Source: Bacteroidales bacterium UBA1800 (GTDB lineage: Bacteria; Bacteroidota; Bacteroidia; Bacteroidales; VadinHA17). Taken from it: a stretch of 64,000 nucleotides of DNA. Each line of letters begins with the position of its first letter. Position 1 is the first letter of the stretch. A program made the translations under genes and the position numbers. Positions 17,005-25,743 of the stretch are shown here, one piece after another. The stretch lies in NCBI GenBank assembly GCA_002319915.1, contig DCFQ01000103.1, forward strand, positions 20,179 through 84,178, read 5' to 3'. The notes under the pieces are model-generated. The model worked only from the letters and a program-made list of their open reading frames with translations, was not told the DNA's origin and did not search any database.

Positions 17005-17919
17005 TCAGACTGTTAATTTATTTGTAAGTATAAGGACGATCACAAATGAGATCCAGGCAATCGCTGATATAGTGAGCAGATACTTCGGGTTCTTGTTCAT
17101 TTTATTCCTGGCCCTGAATGATTCAAGCAGGCCGATGGCAACTGCAAACAGCAGCTGTACGGCAAGGAACAATATGACATGAAGGAAAATATTCCATCCG
17201 GAGGGAACGATAATATTATACATCAGGGAGCCGTAAACTGCAAATTTCAGGTAGGATGTGATATGGATCAGGGCTTTGTCGAAGCCGCTGTTATCCAGGA
17301 TCATTACCTCGTGGATCATGGTGAGCTCAAGATGTGTCCTGGGATCATCCACAGGGACACGACTGTTCTCTACCATGGCGATCTGGGTAAACAGGAAAAT
17401 ACCGATTATGCTGAATATCAGCACATAATCATTTCCGGTGAGGAAGAAGTGATTGAAAATGCCTGAAAAAGAGGTGTGACCGGTGAACATGGCAAAAGTA
17501 GCCATCAGGATGAAAAAGGCAGGTTCAATGAGCATTGAGAAGAATGCTTCCCGGTTGGCTCCCATTCCTTCAAAGCTGCTGCCTGTGTCGAGAGCGGCAA
17601 TTATAGAGAAGAACTTCCCGAGCCCGATAAGGTACGCGAAAAAGATAAAGTCGCCTCCGAATGAGATCAGCGATCGCTGGTTTGCGAACGGAAGCAGCAG
17701 TGAAGCGCATACCAGGGTTGACAATGCAATTACCGGCGCGATCTGGAAGATAATGCCTGTCGTCCCGCTGAATACGCTGCCTTTCCTCAGGAGGACAGCA
17801 ATATCCTTCAGCGGCTGGAAAATCCCAGGCCCCTTGCGTCCCGATGCAATACTTTTTGTCCGCAGGATGATCCCGGGGAAAAACAGTGCCGATATGAATA
17901 TCAGAATAACTCCCGGCAT
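17005..17919 (-). CDS. HyfC/NuoH-like membrane subunit
   Basis: The 304-residue, eight-helix subunit anchors the peripheral arm to the membrane arm in hydrogenase-4, formate hydrogenlyase and complex I. Family landmarks are GRKGPGIFQPLKDIAVLLRK (with the conserved GPG and LQP-like loop) and RVPVDDPRTHLELTMIHEVM, the acidic cytoplasmic loop of HyfC/HycD. Both are intact, so the coupling module looks functional even though the redox subunits have lost ligands. One base separates it from the hyfB-like stop. Confidence 0.88.
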   Translation of the reverse strand: MPGVILIFISALFFPGIILRTKSIASGRKGPGIFQPLKDIAVLLRKGSVFSGTTGIIFQIAPVIALSTLVCASLLLPFANQRSLISFGGDFIFFAYLIGLGKFFSIIAALDTGSSFEGMGANREAFFSMLIEPAFFILMATFAMFTGHTSFSGIFNHFFLTGNDYVLIFSIIGIFLFTQIAMVENSRVPVDDPRTHLELTMIHEVMILDNSGFDKALIHITSYLKFAVYGSLMYNIIVPSGWNIFLHVILFLAVQLLFAVAIGLLESFRARNKMNKNPKYLLTISAIAWISFVIVLILTNKLTV

Positions 17920-17920
17920 C

Positions 17921-19915
17921 TCAGATCAGTTTGAGGCAGGTTAATAAAAAGATCACCAGCATGAAGATGAAGGCGTATAATATATAGTGGCGGATCTGCC
18001 CCGTCTGCATGACAGCAATTTTCTTAAGCAGGGCCGAGATCCAATCGACCGGGATATCGATCAGGATCTTCTTCAGAATATCTTCGCTGCGCGATTTGAA
18101 GGCCCGTTTCCCGGGAAATATTTCTTCTTCCCCTATCTCCTTCATTACCTTCCTGGTCTGAAGCAATGGTTTTGCAAGGTGATTATAGTTATACGAATAT
18201 GAAGTGGCTGTATACTGCTGCCTGGCATTGACGGCAGTGTACCCGCATCCCCATGTCGGGCCGGTCGTGACCATGCGGCTCTTCAGGTGATAGCGCCTGT
18301 AAACCAGCAATGCAACGGTGATCAGGACAAAAATGCCCCCGAGCAGGCTTATCCCGGCAAGGTTTGTGAGGTAACCACTCCCCGCAAGGTCGGTACCCGG
18401 CAGGTTGAATGAGACTCTTACGGTCTCAAAAAGAGGTTTTACGACCAGGAATGATCCAAACCCGATCAGCAGGATAAAGAAGAGGGTCAGTAACTGCGGA
18501 ACGAGCATCGATCTGCTGACCTCTCCTGCCGATTCCGCTTCCCCTGTGCGAGGCTGGCCTAGGAACACTATGCCGAAGGCTTTTGTAAAGCAGAAAATTG
18601 CCAGCCCTCCGATCAGCACAAGGCCCGTGATCACCAACAGGAACATAATCGAGTGGATAAGGTCAGCTGATGGGAGGCTGGTAAATATGCCGGCATAGAT
18701 CAGGTACTCCGAGATAAAGCCGTTAAATGGCGGCAAGCCGCAAATAGCAAGCGAGCCGATAAGAAAGAGGCCGGCGGTATATGGCATCTTCTTCATCAGG
18801 CCCCCGAGCTTTTCTATATTCCGGGTATGGGTGACTGTGTATACCGATCCGGCATTGAAAAACAGCATCGACTTGAAAAGGGAATGGTTCATGACATGCA
18901 GAAGACCGCCGCCAAATCCGAGGAGGCTCAGCACCGTATTCCCCGTTGAAAGGCCGATAACCCCGAGCCCGAGGCCTATCCCTATAATTCCAATATTCTC
19001 GATGCTGTGGTATGCAAGCAGCCTTTTGATGTCGTGCTGCATTATCGCCATCATCACTCCGAAAAGTCCTGAGATGACCGAAACGGCAAGGATGAAAATG
19101 CCGGTGATCAGCAGGTCGCTTTGCAGTGCGGCGAGGACCCTGATTATCCCGTATATTCCCATTTTTATCATTACTCCCGACATCACTCCGGAAACATGTG
19201 ACGGGGCTGCGGGATGGGCATCAGGAAGCCACGTGTGCAAGGGGATGAACCCGGCCTTTATCCCGAACCCTGCAAAGAACAGGAGAAAGAGCGGAAAATT
19301 TGGATTTCCGGAGAAATAATCCTTCAACGCATCAAAGCTCATCTGGCCGGTGTACCTGCTTACCAGGAGGAACCCTGTCAGGATGAAAAACATTCCGGCA
19401 TGCATCTGGATGAGGTAATTGATGCCGGTCTTCAGGATCACCCTTTCTTCCGCCTCGAAGATGACCAGGAGAAATGACGATACAGCCATCAGCTCCCAGG
19501 CGATCAGGAAGAAAAGTCCGTCGCGGATTGTAACCACGAAGATCATGGAAAGGTAGAGCCACAGATATGAGAAATAATGAATCGAAAAGCGAAGCGCATT
19601 TTTCTCATGATAGTACGGCTTCAGGTATCCTTTAGCGTAAAGGAATCCGACAAGTGACGTGATGTTGATGACAAGAATGAAGAATGCTGAGAGCCTGTCG
19701 ATCACAAGGGGGAAGCTCCTTTGAAGCAGCGGGATTGCGATCCTGATGTCATCTGCCCCGGAATCCTGCACGTACAGGAGGATGGCCCAGTATGTGGTCG
19801 CGGCAATTCCTGCCCCGAGTATTGCAAGGGTGAAATAATATTTAAGGGATTTCGGGATGAAAAATACCCCGAATGATAAAATAACAGAGATCAGAAGAAT
19901 ATATGTCAAGACCAT
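17921..19915 (-). CDS. HyfB-like proton-translocating antiporter subunit
   Basis: First gene of the operon, 664 residues, NuoL/NuoM-like with about 16 helices and a C-terminal extension. Key charged residues are present: IAWELMAVSSF (TM5 glutamate), FGIKAGFIPLHTWLPDAHPAAPS split around the TM7 lysine, VMIKMGIYG (TM8 lysine) and PPFNGFISEYLIY (TM12-type glutamate). These support real ion pumping. After residue 520 comes a region (MVTTGPTWGCGYT and onward) typical of HyfB rather than NuoL. The gene order hyfB-C-E-F-G-I is that of hydrogenase-4 without hyfA, D, H and J. Confidence 0.9.
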   Translation of the reverse strand: MVLTYILLISVILSFGVFFIPKSLKYYFTLAILGAGIAATTYWAILLYVQDSGADDIRIAIPLLQRSFPLVIDRLSAFFILVINITSLVGFLYAKGYLKPYYHEKNALRFSIHYFSYLWLYLSMIFVVTIRDGLFFLIAWELMAVSSFLLVIFEAEERVILKTGINYLIQMHAGMFFILTGFLLVSRYTGQMSFDALKDYFSGNPNFPLFLLFFAGFGIKAGFIPLHTWLPDAHPAAPSHVSGVMSGVMIKMGIYGIIRVLAALQSDLLITGIFILAVSVISGLFGVMMAIMQHDIKRLLAYHSIENIGIIGIGLGLGVIGLSTGNTVLSLLGFGGGLLHVMNHSLFKSMLFFNAGSVYTVTHTRNIEKLGGLMKKMPYTAGLFLIGSLAICGLPPFNGFISEYLIYAGIFTSLPSADLIHSIMFLLVITGLVLIGGLAIFCFTKAFGIVFLGQPRTGEAESAGEVSRSMLVPQLLTLFFILLIGFGSFLVVKPLFETVRVSFNLPGTDLAGSGYLTNLAGISLLGGIFVLITVALLVYRRYHLKSRMVTTGPTWGCGYTAVNARQQYTATSYSYNYNHLAKPLLQTRKVMKEIGEEEIFPGKRAFKSRSEDILKKILIDIPVDWISALLKKIAVMQTGQIRHYILYAFIFMLVIFLLTCLKLI

Positions 19916-20039
19916 GCCGGTATGAAAAATACTTTAAGATACGACTGACAATATTTTCCAGGGCTTTTAAGCCCCTGCTGCCAGGTTTCGATTCAGGATG
20001 GTTTTATTGAATGAGAGAGACCATCGGTTTTTTCGAGCC

Positions 20040-20047
20040 CAAAAGTA
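20040..20047 (-). promoter_or_regulatory. Possible -7 element for the hyf-like operon
   Basis: On the minus strand this is TACTTTTG, matching TAnnTTTG. It lies about 125 bases before the hyfB-like ATG and has no clear -33 partner at 19-21 nt. A small palindrome, GGGCTTTTAAGCCC (19961-19974), falls in the leader. Weak support only. Confidence 0.25.
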
Positions 20048-20165
20048 TAAAAATATCCGTTAGTTTTTATTCAATGCAAAATATCATCTGTTTGTTCTCC
20101 CAAGGACAAATGAAATGTTACGGTTAAACCAATTTCTTTAATTTTACGGAGCGGATTAAGGAATT

Positions 20166-20936
20166 ATGGAATTATCACGATCTGAACTTAAGGAGTTTCT
20201 GGATGAAAAGGTCGAGCTGTTTAACCGGCCTGCCTTCATTGAATCTGATCCTGTCAGTATTCCGCATCGTTATTCTGGCAAAGGCGATATTGAAATAGCT
20301 GGCTTTCTTGCAGCCACAATCGCCTGGGGAAACCGCAAGATGATCCTGAAAAGCTCGGCAAGGATGATGGAGATCCTTGAGGACTCACCTTTTGAATTCA
20401 TAGTGAATTCGAGTGATTGCGAACTGGATCAGGCCATTCGATTTGTTCACAGGACTTTCAATTTAGCTGATCTTTCATATTTTTTGAAAGCTCTCCGGCA
20501 CATATACAGGAATGAGGGGGGGCTTGAGACAATTTTTGGGATCCATAAGACTTCCGATTCTCTCCAGCCTGCAATTCATGAATTGCATAACATATTCTTT
20601 GAGCTGCCGCATGAAAAAAGGACCGAAAGGCATGTTTCAGATCCGTTCAAGGGGTCGGCAGCGAAAAAGATCAATATGTTCCTGAGGTGGATGGTCCGCA
20701 AGGACAATAAAGGAGTGGATTTCGGGATCTGGGATTCAATATCTCCTGCGATTTTATCATGCCCGCTGGATGTTCACTCGGGAAATGTCGCAAGAAAGCT
20801 CGGATTGCTTAACCGGAAACAAAATGATGCAAAAGCGGTCAGGGAGCTGGATGAAGTTCTGCGCAGCCTTGACAGAGAGGACCCTGTAAGGTACGATTTT
20901 GCACTGTTTGGACTGGGTGCCCTGGAAAGGTTTTAA
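20166..20936 (+). CDS. TIGR02757 (DUF2400) family protein
   Basis: A 256-residue conserved protein of unknown function found widely in Bacteroidota and some other phyla. Recognisable stretches are NRPAFIESDPVSIPHRY, DIEIAGFLAATIAWGNRK, the central HVSDPFKGSAAKKINMFLRWMVR and the C-terminal region ending FALFGLGALERF. It looks like an all-helical cytoplasmic protein; the SAAKRxNMFLRWMVR-type stretch recalls helix-hairpin-helix DNA-glycosylase-like proteins, which is an impression, not a demonstrated homology. It stands alone between the hyf-like operon and the glycosidase pair. Confidence 0.8.
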   Translation: MELSRSELKEFLDEKVELFNRPAFIESDPVSIPHRYSGKGDIEIAGFLAATIAWGNRKMILKSSARMMEILEDSPFEFIVNSSDCELDQAIRFVHRTFNLADLSYFLKALRHIYRNEGGLETIFGIHKTSDSLQPAIHELHNIFFELPHEKRTERHVSDPFKGSAAKKINMFLRWMVRKDNKGVDFGIWDSISPAILSCPLDVHSGNVARKLGLLNRKQNDAKAVRELDEVLRSLDREDPVRYDFALFGLGALERF

Positions 20937-21008
20937 CAGACGGCCCCCGCAACGCCCCCGGTCTGGTATTGATACGCTGATCAGAAATGACTAAACAATA
21001 ACCAAAAA

Positions 21009-23744
21009 ATGACAAGGGAATCATTCAGATCATTCATCGGGGCATTTTGTCTTTCGGTACTGCTTGGCGGGGTACCGGGAAAATTATTCTCTCAGTCAAG
21101 GGAAATAAAAATTGAAATCGACGGCTCGGAGAAGTACCAGACTATGGATGGATTCGGGGTGAATATCAACCCTGCATGGTGGTATGACGGGGCCTATACC
21201 GATGCTGCCATCGTGCAGCCGGCTATAGATCTTCTTATCGATTCGCTGGGGGCGTCAGTCTTCAGGGTTGTCATTGAGGAGATCGACTGGGAGGCTGTAA
21301 ATGACGATAATGATCCGGATCATTTTAACTGGGACTATTACAATAAAATATTCTCAGGCATAAGGTTTAAAGGTATATGGAATACCCTTCATTACCTTAA
21401 CAAAAGGGGCGTTACAGACAGGATGTGCATCAGCTTCATGGGGGCGCCTCCGTCTGCGCCGCCGCTCTCGAAGCCTGATCAGCACCTCAGCTGGATGGGC
21501 GATAAACCATATTCCATCAGGGAGAATATGGAAGAAGAGCTGGCTGAAACTGAAGCAGCATTCCTGTACTACATGCGGAATACCGAGAAGATAAGCTTCA
21601 GTCTCGTATCCCCCATGAATGAAACAGACATTATATCGATGACAAGAAATGCCGAGCACCCTGACGGAATCGCAGAAGGACCGGATGTCCCTGATGCCGC
21701 ACAGTGGGTGAGAATAATGCATAAGCTGGCATTAAAGCTTGACAAGATCGGAATGAACAATATCAGGTTCGTGGCCCCCGATGCCGGGGGAGAAAAGCTC
21801 TTTTCGGAGGTTATTGATGAAATGGCAAAGGACCAGTACCTGATGGGGAAGATCGTCAGCTGGGGTGTTCATTGTTATGGCAATGATGCGCGTTCATACT
21901 TTGACAGGATAAGGATGTCTCCTTACCCGGTTAAGCCTTACTGGATAACTGAGACTGCACGCATCAGCCATCTCTTCGGGCAGCTCGACGATAATGCCAC
22001 ATCGTATATTTTCTGGGATGGCTATGACTGCGTTTACCAGCATGGGAGGAGAAATGGATACGGAAGCGTCCCTCCTAATGACTGGGTCTTTTGGTTCCCC
22101 GGGGAGGGCAAGCCCCTGGTTGAATATATCCCTTCATCCCAAAGCTGGAAGCCGCGAAAGACTTTCTGGCAATATGCACAGGTCATGAAATTTGTCAGGC
22201 CCGGTTCGGTGCGTATCCGGGTTACCGGACAGGACAGCACTTTTTCAGCTTATGCCTTCTGCAATCCCGACGGAAGCATGGCCATTACAGGTCTGAACAC
22301 CGGGATCAGGCCTGTCGAACTGACCGGAGTCCTGCAAAACCTGCCTGCCCTCGGAAATATGAAGCTTGTCTATACGGATTCTGTCTCCGATATGAAAACG
22401 GGAGCGGCAGTCACTTTCCAGGGAAAAAGCTTCAAAGCTTCCGTACCCGCCGGATCTGTTTTTACAATTACCGGATATTCGGATAAGCTGCCCGCAGCAA
22501 TTGGTGCAATAAGGCCTGAACCATCAGGCTGGTATGCCGGGGATATACATGTACACCGCAATTGCGGAGAAGGAACACCGGTGCTTGCGGAGAATGAATT
22601 TGTTCCCATGATGGAACCAAATGACCTGGCTGTGATATCAGTGCTGGCCGATATGGGAGACGGGGAGGTAAAGTACAGCCAGGCCGATCTTCCGAAAATA
22701 AACGGGAAGGATGCGATACAATCAAAACCCGGACATATCGTGCACTGGGATGCTGAATGGCATTTTGATCCCTTTGGAACTACTTTTGAGCATAAGGCCC
22801 TCGGAGGCCACATCGTTCTCCTTGGCCTGAATGAAGCTCACACTATATGGGATGAATCGGCTTACAAGGTTGCAGAATGGGGGAAGAAACAGGATGCCAT
22901 TACAGGCTTCTGCCATCTCCAGTACCTGAATGATTCAATTCAGAATAACCTCGATTGCTGCATACCAGTCGACTATCCTGTGGAGACAGCACTCGGGACA
23001 ATTGACTTTCTTTCCGAGGATGTCTGGCTCAATGATGCCGCAATCAATGCATACTATAAGATCCTTAACTGTGGATTCCGGCCCGGCTTGGCAGCAGGGA
23101 CAGATTTCCCGTGCAACAACAGCAGGCCATTCGGATCACTTCTTACATACGTTCAGGTTATAGACCAGCCCATGACTTACAGGAAATGGATCGAAGGCAT
23201 CAGGGCCGGAAGGACAGTCGTTTCGACAAATGGCCATGCTGAATTCCTTGAACTTCGCGTGAACGGGTCCGCATCACCCGGGGATGAGATAAAATTGGGC
23301 AAACGGGGAGTTGTTTCAGCCAATGTTACCTGGACGACGGCGAAAGAGCTTTCAGGGAAGATCGAAATTGTGTGCAACGGCAAGGTTGTTGCATCAGTAG
23401 ATGGCACGTCCGGACCCGGTGAGCCGGTGCATTTCAGTAGCCCGATCAGGATCAGTGAAAGCAGTTGGATCTGTGCAAGAAGAATGGATGCAAACGGTCA
23501 CCGGACCCACACAGCCCCGGTTTACATCTCATGCAAGGGAAAACCTGTGAGGGCAAGTGAATCAGACGCCAGGTACTTTGAAGCCTGGATTGATAATATC
23601 CTTAAGAACATCGGACCGGGAGGACCCTGGAGTATCTATTTCACCCACGACCTGGAAACCGTAAGAGCAAGGTATCTGAAGGCCAAAGATATATACGAGA
23701 GTATAGCTGCAGAGGCGGCAAAAACAAATAAAAACAATAACTGA
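21009..23744 (+). CDS. Secreted clan-A glycosidase fused to a CehA/McbA-type PHP metallohydrolase
   Basis: The 911-residue protein begins with a signal peptide (about 1-30, ending LFSQS). Residues 35-370 look like a GH30/GH5-like TIM barrel: IDGSEKYQTMDGFGVNIN opens it, the probable acid/base is Glu205 in SPMNETDI and the probable nucleophile is Glu315 in YWITETA. Residues 380-490 form a beta-sandwich that usually accompanies GH30-type barrels. From about 505 a PHP/CehA-McbA metallohydrolase domain starts with GDIHVH (511-516) and has CHLQY (His636) and AGTDFP (Asp699) as likely metal ligands. Both halves look catalytically complete. It is 10 bases upstream of the next gene. The substrate is unknown. 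Confidence 0.78.
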   Translation: MTRESFRSFIGAFCLSVLLGGVPGKLFSQSREIKIEIDGSEKYQTMDGFGVNINPAWWYDGAYTDAAIVQPAIDLLIDSLGASVFRVVIEEIDWEAVNDDNDPDHFNWDYYNKIFSGIRFKGIWNTLHYLNKRGVTDRMCISFMGAPPSAPPLSKPDQHLSWMGDKPYSIRENMEEELAETEAAFLYYMRNTEKISFSLVSPMNETDIISMTRNAEHPDGIAEGPDVPDAAQWVRIMHKLALKLDKIGMNNIRFVAPDAGGEKLFSEVIDEMAKDQYLMGKIVSWGVHCYGNDARSYFDRIRMSPYPVKPYWITETARISHLFGQLDDNATSYIFWDGYDCVYQHGRRNGYGSVPPNDWVFWFPGEGKPLVEYIPSSQSWKPRKTFWQYAQVMKFVRPGSVRIRVTGQDSTFSAYAFCNPDGSMAITGLNTGIRPVELTGVLQNLPALGNMKLVYTDSVSDMKTGAAVTFQGKSFKASVPAGSVFTITGYSDKLPAAIGAIRPEPSGWYAGDIHVHRNCGEGTPVLAENEFVPMMEPNDLAVISVLADMGDGEVKYSQADLPKINGKDAIQSKPGHIVHWDAEWHFDPFGTTFEHKALGGHIVLLGLNEAHTIWDESAYKVAEWGKKQDAITGFCHLQYLNDSIQNNLDCCIPVDYPVETALGTIDFLSEDVWLNDAAINAYYKILNCGFRPGLAAGTDFPCNNSRPFGSLLTYVQVIDQPMTYRKWIEGIRAGRTVVSTNGHAEFLELRVNGSASPGDEIKLGKRGVVSANVTWTTAKELSGKIEIVCNGKVVASVDGTSGPGEPVHFSSPIRISESSWICARRMDANGHRTHTAPVYISCKGKPVRASESDARYFEAWIDNILKNIGPGGPWSIYFTHDLETVRARYLKAKDIYESIAAEAAKTNKNNN

Positions 23745-23754
23745 TATATACGGC

Positions 23755-25605
23755 ATGCCAGTGATGAAAGGCCGCCTGCCGCTGGTTATATTTTCATTGT
23801 TTTTTCTTGCTGTCCAGGGCTTTCATCATGCAGGGAAAAAAGAAAAGCTGCTTGTAATTTGCAGCAGGAGCGATTTCGGTATGTATACCCCTGAGATACT
23901 CAGGGCAGAGGGCATCACCTGCTTTGACACTGTTTCGCTTTTGAATGCCGGAACCGTTCTAAACCGCTATCATGCTGTTATACTGTCGTCGGCCCGGGGT
24001 GATAAAGCTCTTTATGAAAGTCTGTACAAGTATGTCAGAAAGGGCGGGAAACTGATAGCAGTCATAACACCTTACGATGCACCGGAAGAGCTCTTCGGTC
24101 GTCTGATGCCCTACAGCACCCGCAGGCATTCTTATGTGAGCATCGATACTGCGTCAGAAACGGGCAAACACCTTTCAGGGCACCCACTTCAAGTCCATTC
24201 CGAAAGTGCATTAAGACTGCCGTATGATTGCATGGTACTGGCCTGGTTTGTAAATCATGCCGGTAAGGAAAAGAGCGGTCCGGCAGTCATAACAAAAAGG
24301 ATAGGGAAAGGCACTCTTACTGCCTTCCTGTACAACCTGCCGGCCAATATAGCCCTTACACGGCAGGGTAATCCGACAGTAGCAGGGATCGAAGAGGACG
24401 GCATCCCCGGGTTGCGGGCTATGGACCTCTTCACCGGGGGCTGGGTGGATACTGACTGTAATACCATTAACCAGGCAGATGAACAGATGCATCTCCTTTC
24501 GCAGATAATTGAAAGCACGGCATTTCCCGATCTGCCTCTTCCCCGTATCGGTTACTTTCCCGACACGCTGAAATGTCTCGTTACCCTGACAAACGACGGC
24601 GAATTCAGAAATGAAAACGATTTTGAAGCCCAGTTCAGGGATATCGATTCAGCTGGAGCAACAATGTCCCTGTATGTGATGGAGACAGGCGGTGTATCGC
24701 GTGAATGGGCCCGGCGATGGACCGGCAGGGGTTTCGAAATTGCAGGCCATCCCGATAATACCAAAGAGGCCGGAGCTCCCGTATGGGCACACGCTGACAG
24801 TGTGCTGGCATGCAAAATTAAGGATATTTCAGCCCTTTACGGGCTTGACATGAAGACCGTTGTCAATCACTGGTTTGTATGGTGCGGAACAGATGCCACC
24901 GGGAAACAGGAATTCTCCGCCCAGGCACAAATCGAGGCAAAACGCGGAATACTTCTGGATGCAAACTATGCGCACTACGATAACAATTCATCGTCGGGTC
25001 ATTTTCTTGGAATCATGGGCGCCGGGCAGGGGAATTTTACCGGAAGCGGACTCCCGATGAGGTTCATTTCCTCAACCGGCCAGGTGGCAGGTATTTGGCA
25101 GCACCTGAACAATGTCTACGATCAGCAGTATAATGAAAACCACGATCCCGACGGTTTTTTTATGGCCTTCAGGGGACTCATGGACAGAAGCATCGATAAT
25201 GATATCTGGTCGTACATAAGCATTAAATCGCACAATGATGAGTATTACTTTACAAGGACACATTTATTGAAAATGATCTCTTATGCAAAAAGCAGGGGTA
25301 CACCTGTATGGACTGCCGCCCGGCTTGCGGATTTCCTTGTTAGACGTAACAGCGCCGTGATCTCCGGCCTGAGGTTTCGCAACGATAAGCTGTCATTCTC
25401 TTTTGAAACGGTCCCCCATTCCCGCGATAATCCCAGCATTATGATCCCCTCTGCTTTTAATGGTAAGCTTATTAAGCAGATAAAAGTCAATGGCAGGGCA
25501 GAACGGCTTGTCGGAAAAAATCTCAGGGGGAGGAATTTTGTCTTCCTTGTATTTCCTGAAGGCGGAAGAGCAGTCGTATCTGCTGATTACGTTAAACCGG
25601 ACTGA
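23755..25605 (+). CDS. Secreted ThuA/GATase1-like plus NodB-like polysaccharide deacetylase protein
   Basis: A 616-residue exported protein with a hydrophobic signal region (MPVMKGRLPLVIFSLFFLAV). Residues 30-200 have the alternating pattern of a class-I amidotransferase/ThuA-like fold (KLLVICSRSDFGMYTPEILRAEG, then HAVILSSARGD). Residues 262-530 resemble a NodB/CE4 polysaccharide deacetylase: LVTLTNDGEF with Asp281 as the likely metal aspartate, then FEIAGHPDN with His332. A short beta domain ends the protein. It is certainly the partner of the upstream glycosidase-PHP gene. Neither activity is proven, and I do not recognise a named family for the full-length arrangement. Confidence 0.6.
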   Translation: MPVMKGRLPLVIFSLFFLAVQGFHHAGKKEKLLVICSRSDFGMYTPEILRAEGITCFDTVSLLNAGTVLNRYHAVILSSARGDKALYESLYKYVRKGGKLIAVITPYDAPEELFGRLMPYSTRRHSYVSIDTASETGKHLSGHPLQVHSESALRLPYDCMVLAWFVNHAGKEKSGPAVITKRIGKGTLTAFLYNLPANIALTRQGNPTVAGIEEDGIPGLRAMDLFTGGWVDTDCNTINQADEQMHLLSQIIESTAFPDLPLPRIGYFPDTLKCLVTLTNDGEFRNENDFEAQFRDIDSAGATMSLYVMETGGVSREWARRWTGRGFEIAGHPDNTKEAGAPVWAHADSVLACKIKDISALYGLDMKTVVNHWFVWCGTDATGKQEFSAQAQIEAKRGILLDANYAHYDNNSSSGHFLGIMGAGQGNFTGSGLPMRFISSTGQVAGIWQHLNNVYDQQYNENHDPDGFFMAFRGLMDRSIDNDIWSYISIKSHNDEYYFTRTHLLKMISYAKSRGTPVWTAARLADFLVRRNSAVISGLRFRNDKLSFSFETVPHSRDNPSIMIPSAFNGKLIKQIKVNGRAERLVGKNLRGRNFVFLVFPEGGRAVVSADYVKPD

Positions 25606-25618
25606 TCCCTGTACACCA

Positions 25619-25637
25619 CTGTATCAAAACGATACAG
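25619..25637. promoter_or_regulatory. Inverted repeat upstream of the sigma-54 promoter; candidate enhancer site
   Basis: CTGTATC-AAAAC-GATACAG is a perfect 7-bp inverted repeat with a 5-nt spacer. It lies about 57 bases upstream of the -24 GG of the sigma-54 promoter and 14 bases after the stop of the preceding gene. NtrC-type activators bind such dyads upstream of -24/-12 promoters, and the operon encodes one. A role as a weak terminator of the previous operon is the alternative. Confidence 0.35.
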
Positions 25638-25693
25638 CTTTACGCATACTCTGGTTCGTGTAAACGTTTTATTATCTGCTTTATACCAAAAGC

Positions 25694-25707
25694 GGCATAA
25701 CTCTTGC
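25694..25707 (+). promoter_or_regulatory. Sigma-54 (-24/-12) promoter of the efflux/two-component operon
   Basis: GGCATAACTCTTGC has GG and GC separated by exactly 10 bases and fits the RpoN consensus TGGCAC-N5-TTGC at GGCA and TTGC. Transcription would begin near 25718, about 26 bases before the ATG at 25744. The operon it would drive ends with a sigma-54-dependent activator carrying the GAFTDA loop, which strongly supports the assignment. Confidence 0.6.
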
Positions 25708-25743
25708 CTGTAAATTGCCAAAAGAAAAAACAGGAAAATCCGC

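Noticed and set aside
12643..19915. A functional [NiFe] hydrogenase or formate hydrogenlyase operon
   Set aside because: Gene order and folds fit, but all four NiFe-ligand cysteines and three of four proximal-cluster cysteines are replaced, and no formate dehydrogenase or maturation genes are present.
12643..19915. Respiratory complex I (nuo) operon
   Set aside because: The HyfE-type subunit, HyfC loop, NuoC-NuoD fusion of HycE type and absence of nuoE, F, G, A, J and K argue for the hydrogenase-4/Ehr group.
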